A stretch of DNA of 7,307 nt from Candidatus Stygibacter frigidus (GTDB lineage: Bacteria > Cloacimonadota > Cloacimonadia > Cloacimonadales > TCS61). The notes under the pieces were generated by a model. That model was not told where the DNA came from and did not search any database. It saw nothing but the letters and a program-made list of their open reading frames with translations. The translations under genes were made by a program, and so were the position numbers. How positions within the stretch are numbered: position 1 is the stretch's first letter; each line of letters begins with the position of its first letter. Below are positions 6,428 through 7,307 of this stretch, in pieces. The stretch lies in the NCBI GenBank assembly GCA_030765325.1, contig JAVCCT010000371.1:1-7307 (forward strand), given 5' to 3'.

Positions 6428-7307
6428 TTAACCGTTATCTGAAGTCTTGAATATCAAAGAATCGGGTAATTTGATATTGAATAACTTAAAGGAATAATTC
6501 CAGTAATACTCCTGACGGGTATAACGAAATTCTAATTGCCAGCAATGCAGTTCCCGCAATAATGTAAATGTCTGGTTTACCATCTTTTTCTCATTTATAT
6601 CATAATAATTACTGTAACTGAAATTCCAGTTCTTTGTCAATTGAGCAGTAAAAGAACTCTTTAAATTACTCGTATAATCATGACTTTCATAGCTGCTTTG
6701 AGTAAGCCGATAGCTATGTGTAACGCTTAATGACCAGCTGTTTTCTTCCCTCTGCAAGTCTGCTATCTCTTCCAGTGTAGTATATTCTTCTTCGGTTTCC
6801 ATACTAACGCTGTCTGCCAGCATGAATTGATTGCTGGTAAAGGGATTTGATTCAATTGGAAAATATTCTGCATAGCTGGCATTACCGCCTATACGCAGTT
6901 TGGTATTTACATTAAAATTCCAGTTACTCACTCCCCAATTCCACTTGAACATATCGCTGAAATTTAATTTTGGGTCATACACGTCCTGCGTGATACTGCC
7001 ATTAGGCTCAATGCTCAGATCAATTATTCCCAGCGTTATACTCTCTGGATTCAAATCTATGGAATGTGATAAACTGCTAAAACCTTTCCCGTCATTATAG
7101 CCTGTATTTTTATTCTCAAAATCATAGCTGATGCTCGAAGATACTTTAAATAAATCATTGATGTTTTTTTCTTTCCTGCCTTCTGTTTCCCGTAATTTCA
7201 ATTGCCAGGTATTACCGAGTGAAAAACTTACTTTTTGCTGTTTATCACCAGATGATACTGAATATCCACTAAGATTTCTAAGATTATCATTCTCAGAGAA
7301 ATCCGGC
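6428..7307 (-). CDS. LptD-like outer-membrane LPS assembly protein, C-terminal part (start outside window)
   Basis: The frame is open to the right edge: 292 residues are visible, beginning PDFSENDNLRNLSGYSVSS at base 7306. The visible part is a chain of amphipathic beta-strands with many W, Y and F residues, typical of an outer-membrane barrel. SFSLGNTWQLKLRE, then NINDLFKVSSSISYDF and near the end LLRELHCWQLEFRY fit the C-terminal half of the Bacteroidetes-type LptD family (LptD_2), where a strand pattern 'R-D/E-L-H-C-W' close to the C-terminus is characteristic. LptD inserts lipopolysaccharide into the outer leaflet together with an LptE partner. An acidic stretch (METEEEYTTLEEIADLQREE, coded near 6810-6750) probably lies in a loop. 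The gene ends in TAA 114 bases before dnaE. The TTG at 7201-7199 is an internal Leu codon, not the start. The family call is from pattern memory; another large barrel such as a Lpt-related paralogue remains possible. Confidence 0.75.
   Translation of the reverse strand, partial: PDFSENDNLRNLSGYSVSSGDKQQKVSFSLGNTWQLKLRETEGRKEKNINDLFKVSSSISYDFENKNTGYNDGKGFSSLSHSIDLNPESITLGIIDLSIEPNGSITQDVYDPKLNFSDMFKWNWGVSNWNFNVNTKLRIGGNASYAEYFPIESNPFTSNQFMLADSVSMETEEEYTTLEEIADLQREENSWSLSVTHSYRLTQSSYESHDYTSNLKSSFTAQLTKNWNFSYSNYYDINEKKMVNQTFTLLRELHCWQLEFRYTRQEYYWNYSFKLFNIKLPDSLIFKTSDNG

Noticed and set aside
6900..7100. Plus-strand 66-residue ORF opposite the lptD-like gene
   Set aside because: It is antisense to a frame with clear barrel-like coding character and has no independent support.
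7199..7201. TTG as the start codon of the right-edge ORF (257 residues)
   Set aside because: The same frame stays open for 35 more codons to the window edge and encodes family-like sequence (SFSLGNTWQLKLRE), so TTG is an internal Leu codon and the gene is partial.

Overview
The window is AT-rich and densely coded. It looks like chromosomal DNA from a Gram-negative bacterium of the Fibrobacteres-Chlorobi-Bacteroidetes (FCB) sphere, possibly Cloacimonadota-like. The clues are an LptD_2-type outer-membrane LPS assembly protein, a secreted GWxTD-motif protein and a YjbH-like predicted barrel next to a standard DnaE1. The lineage is an inference from gene content; no rRNA or other phylogenetic marker was available to compare.

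Layout, right to left along the minus strand: (a) 7307-6428 is the C-terminal part of an LptD-like outer-membrane protein whose start lies outside the window. (b) 6427-6314 is a 114-base gap with a credible sigma70-type promoter and a good Shine-Dalgarno (SD) sequence. (c) 6313-2885 is a complete dnaE, the replicative DNA polymerase III alpha subunit. (d) 2876-1479 is a signal-peptide GWxTD protein whose SD overlaps the dnaE stop codon, so the two are almost certainly co-transcribed. (e) 1104-1478, the only plus-strand gene, is a YraN/UPF0102 nuclease-fold protein. It converges on the GWxTD gene with the two stop codons directly touching. (f) 1032-31 is an exported, predicted beta-barrel (YjbH-like) protein with a C-terminal coiled-coil tail, divergent from yraN across 71 bases. 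(g) 30-1 holds the first ten codons of another apparently exported protein, whose ATG directly follows the previous stop.

The genes combine replication (dnaE), a DNA-processing candidate (yraN) and envelope functions (the LptD-like, GWxTD and YjbH-like proteins and the partial exported protein). I see no mobile element, CRISPR array, tRNA, rRNA or defence system, and no intergenic stretch longer than 114 bases. Most of the window is ordinary housekeeping and envelope DNA. The points most worth checking are a fully retained metal-binding set in the DnaE PHP domain (possible built-in proofreading), the secreted GWxTD gene coupled to dnaE, a correctly phased A AAA AAG heptamer inside dnaE, and the unusual barrel-plus-coiled-coil protein with its abutting downstream partner.
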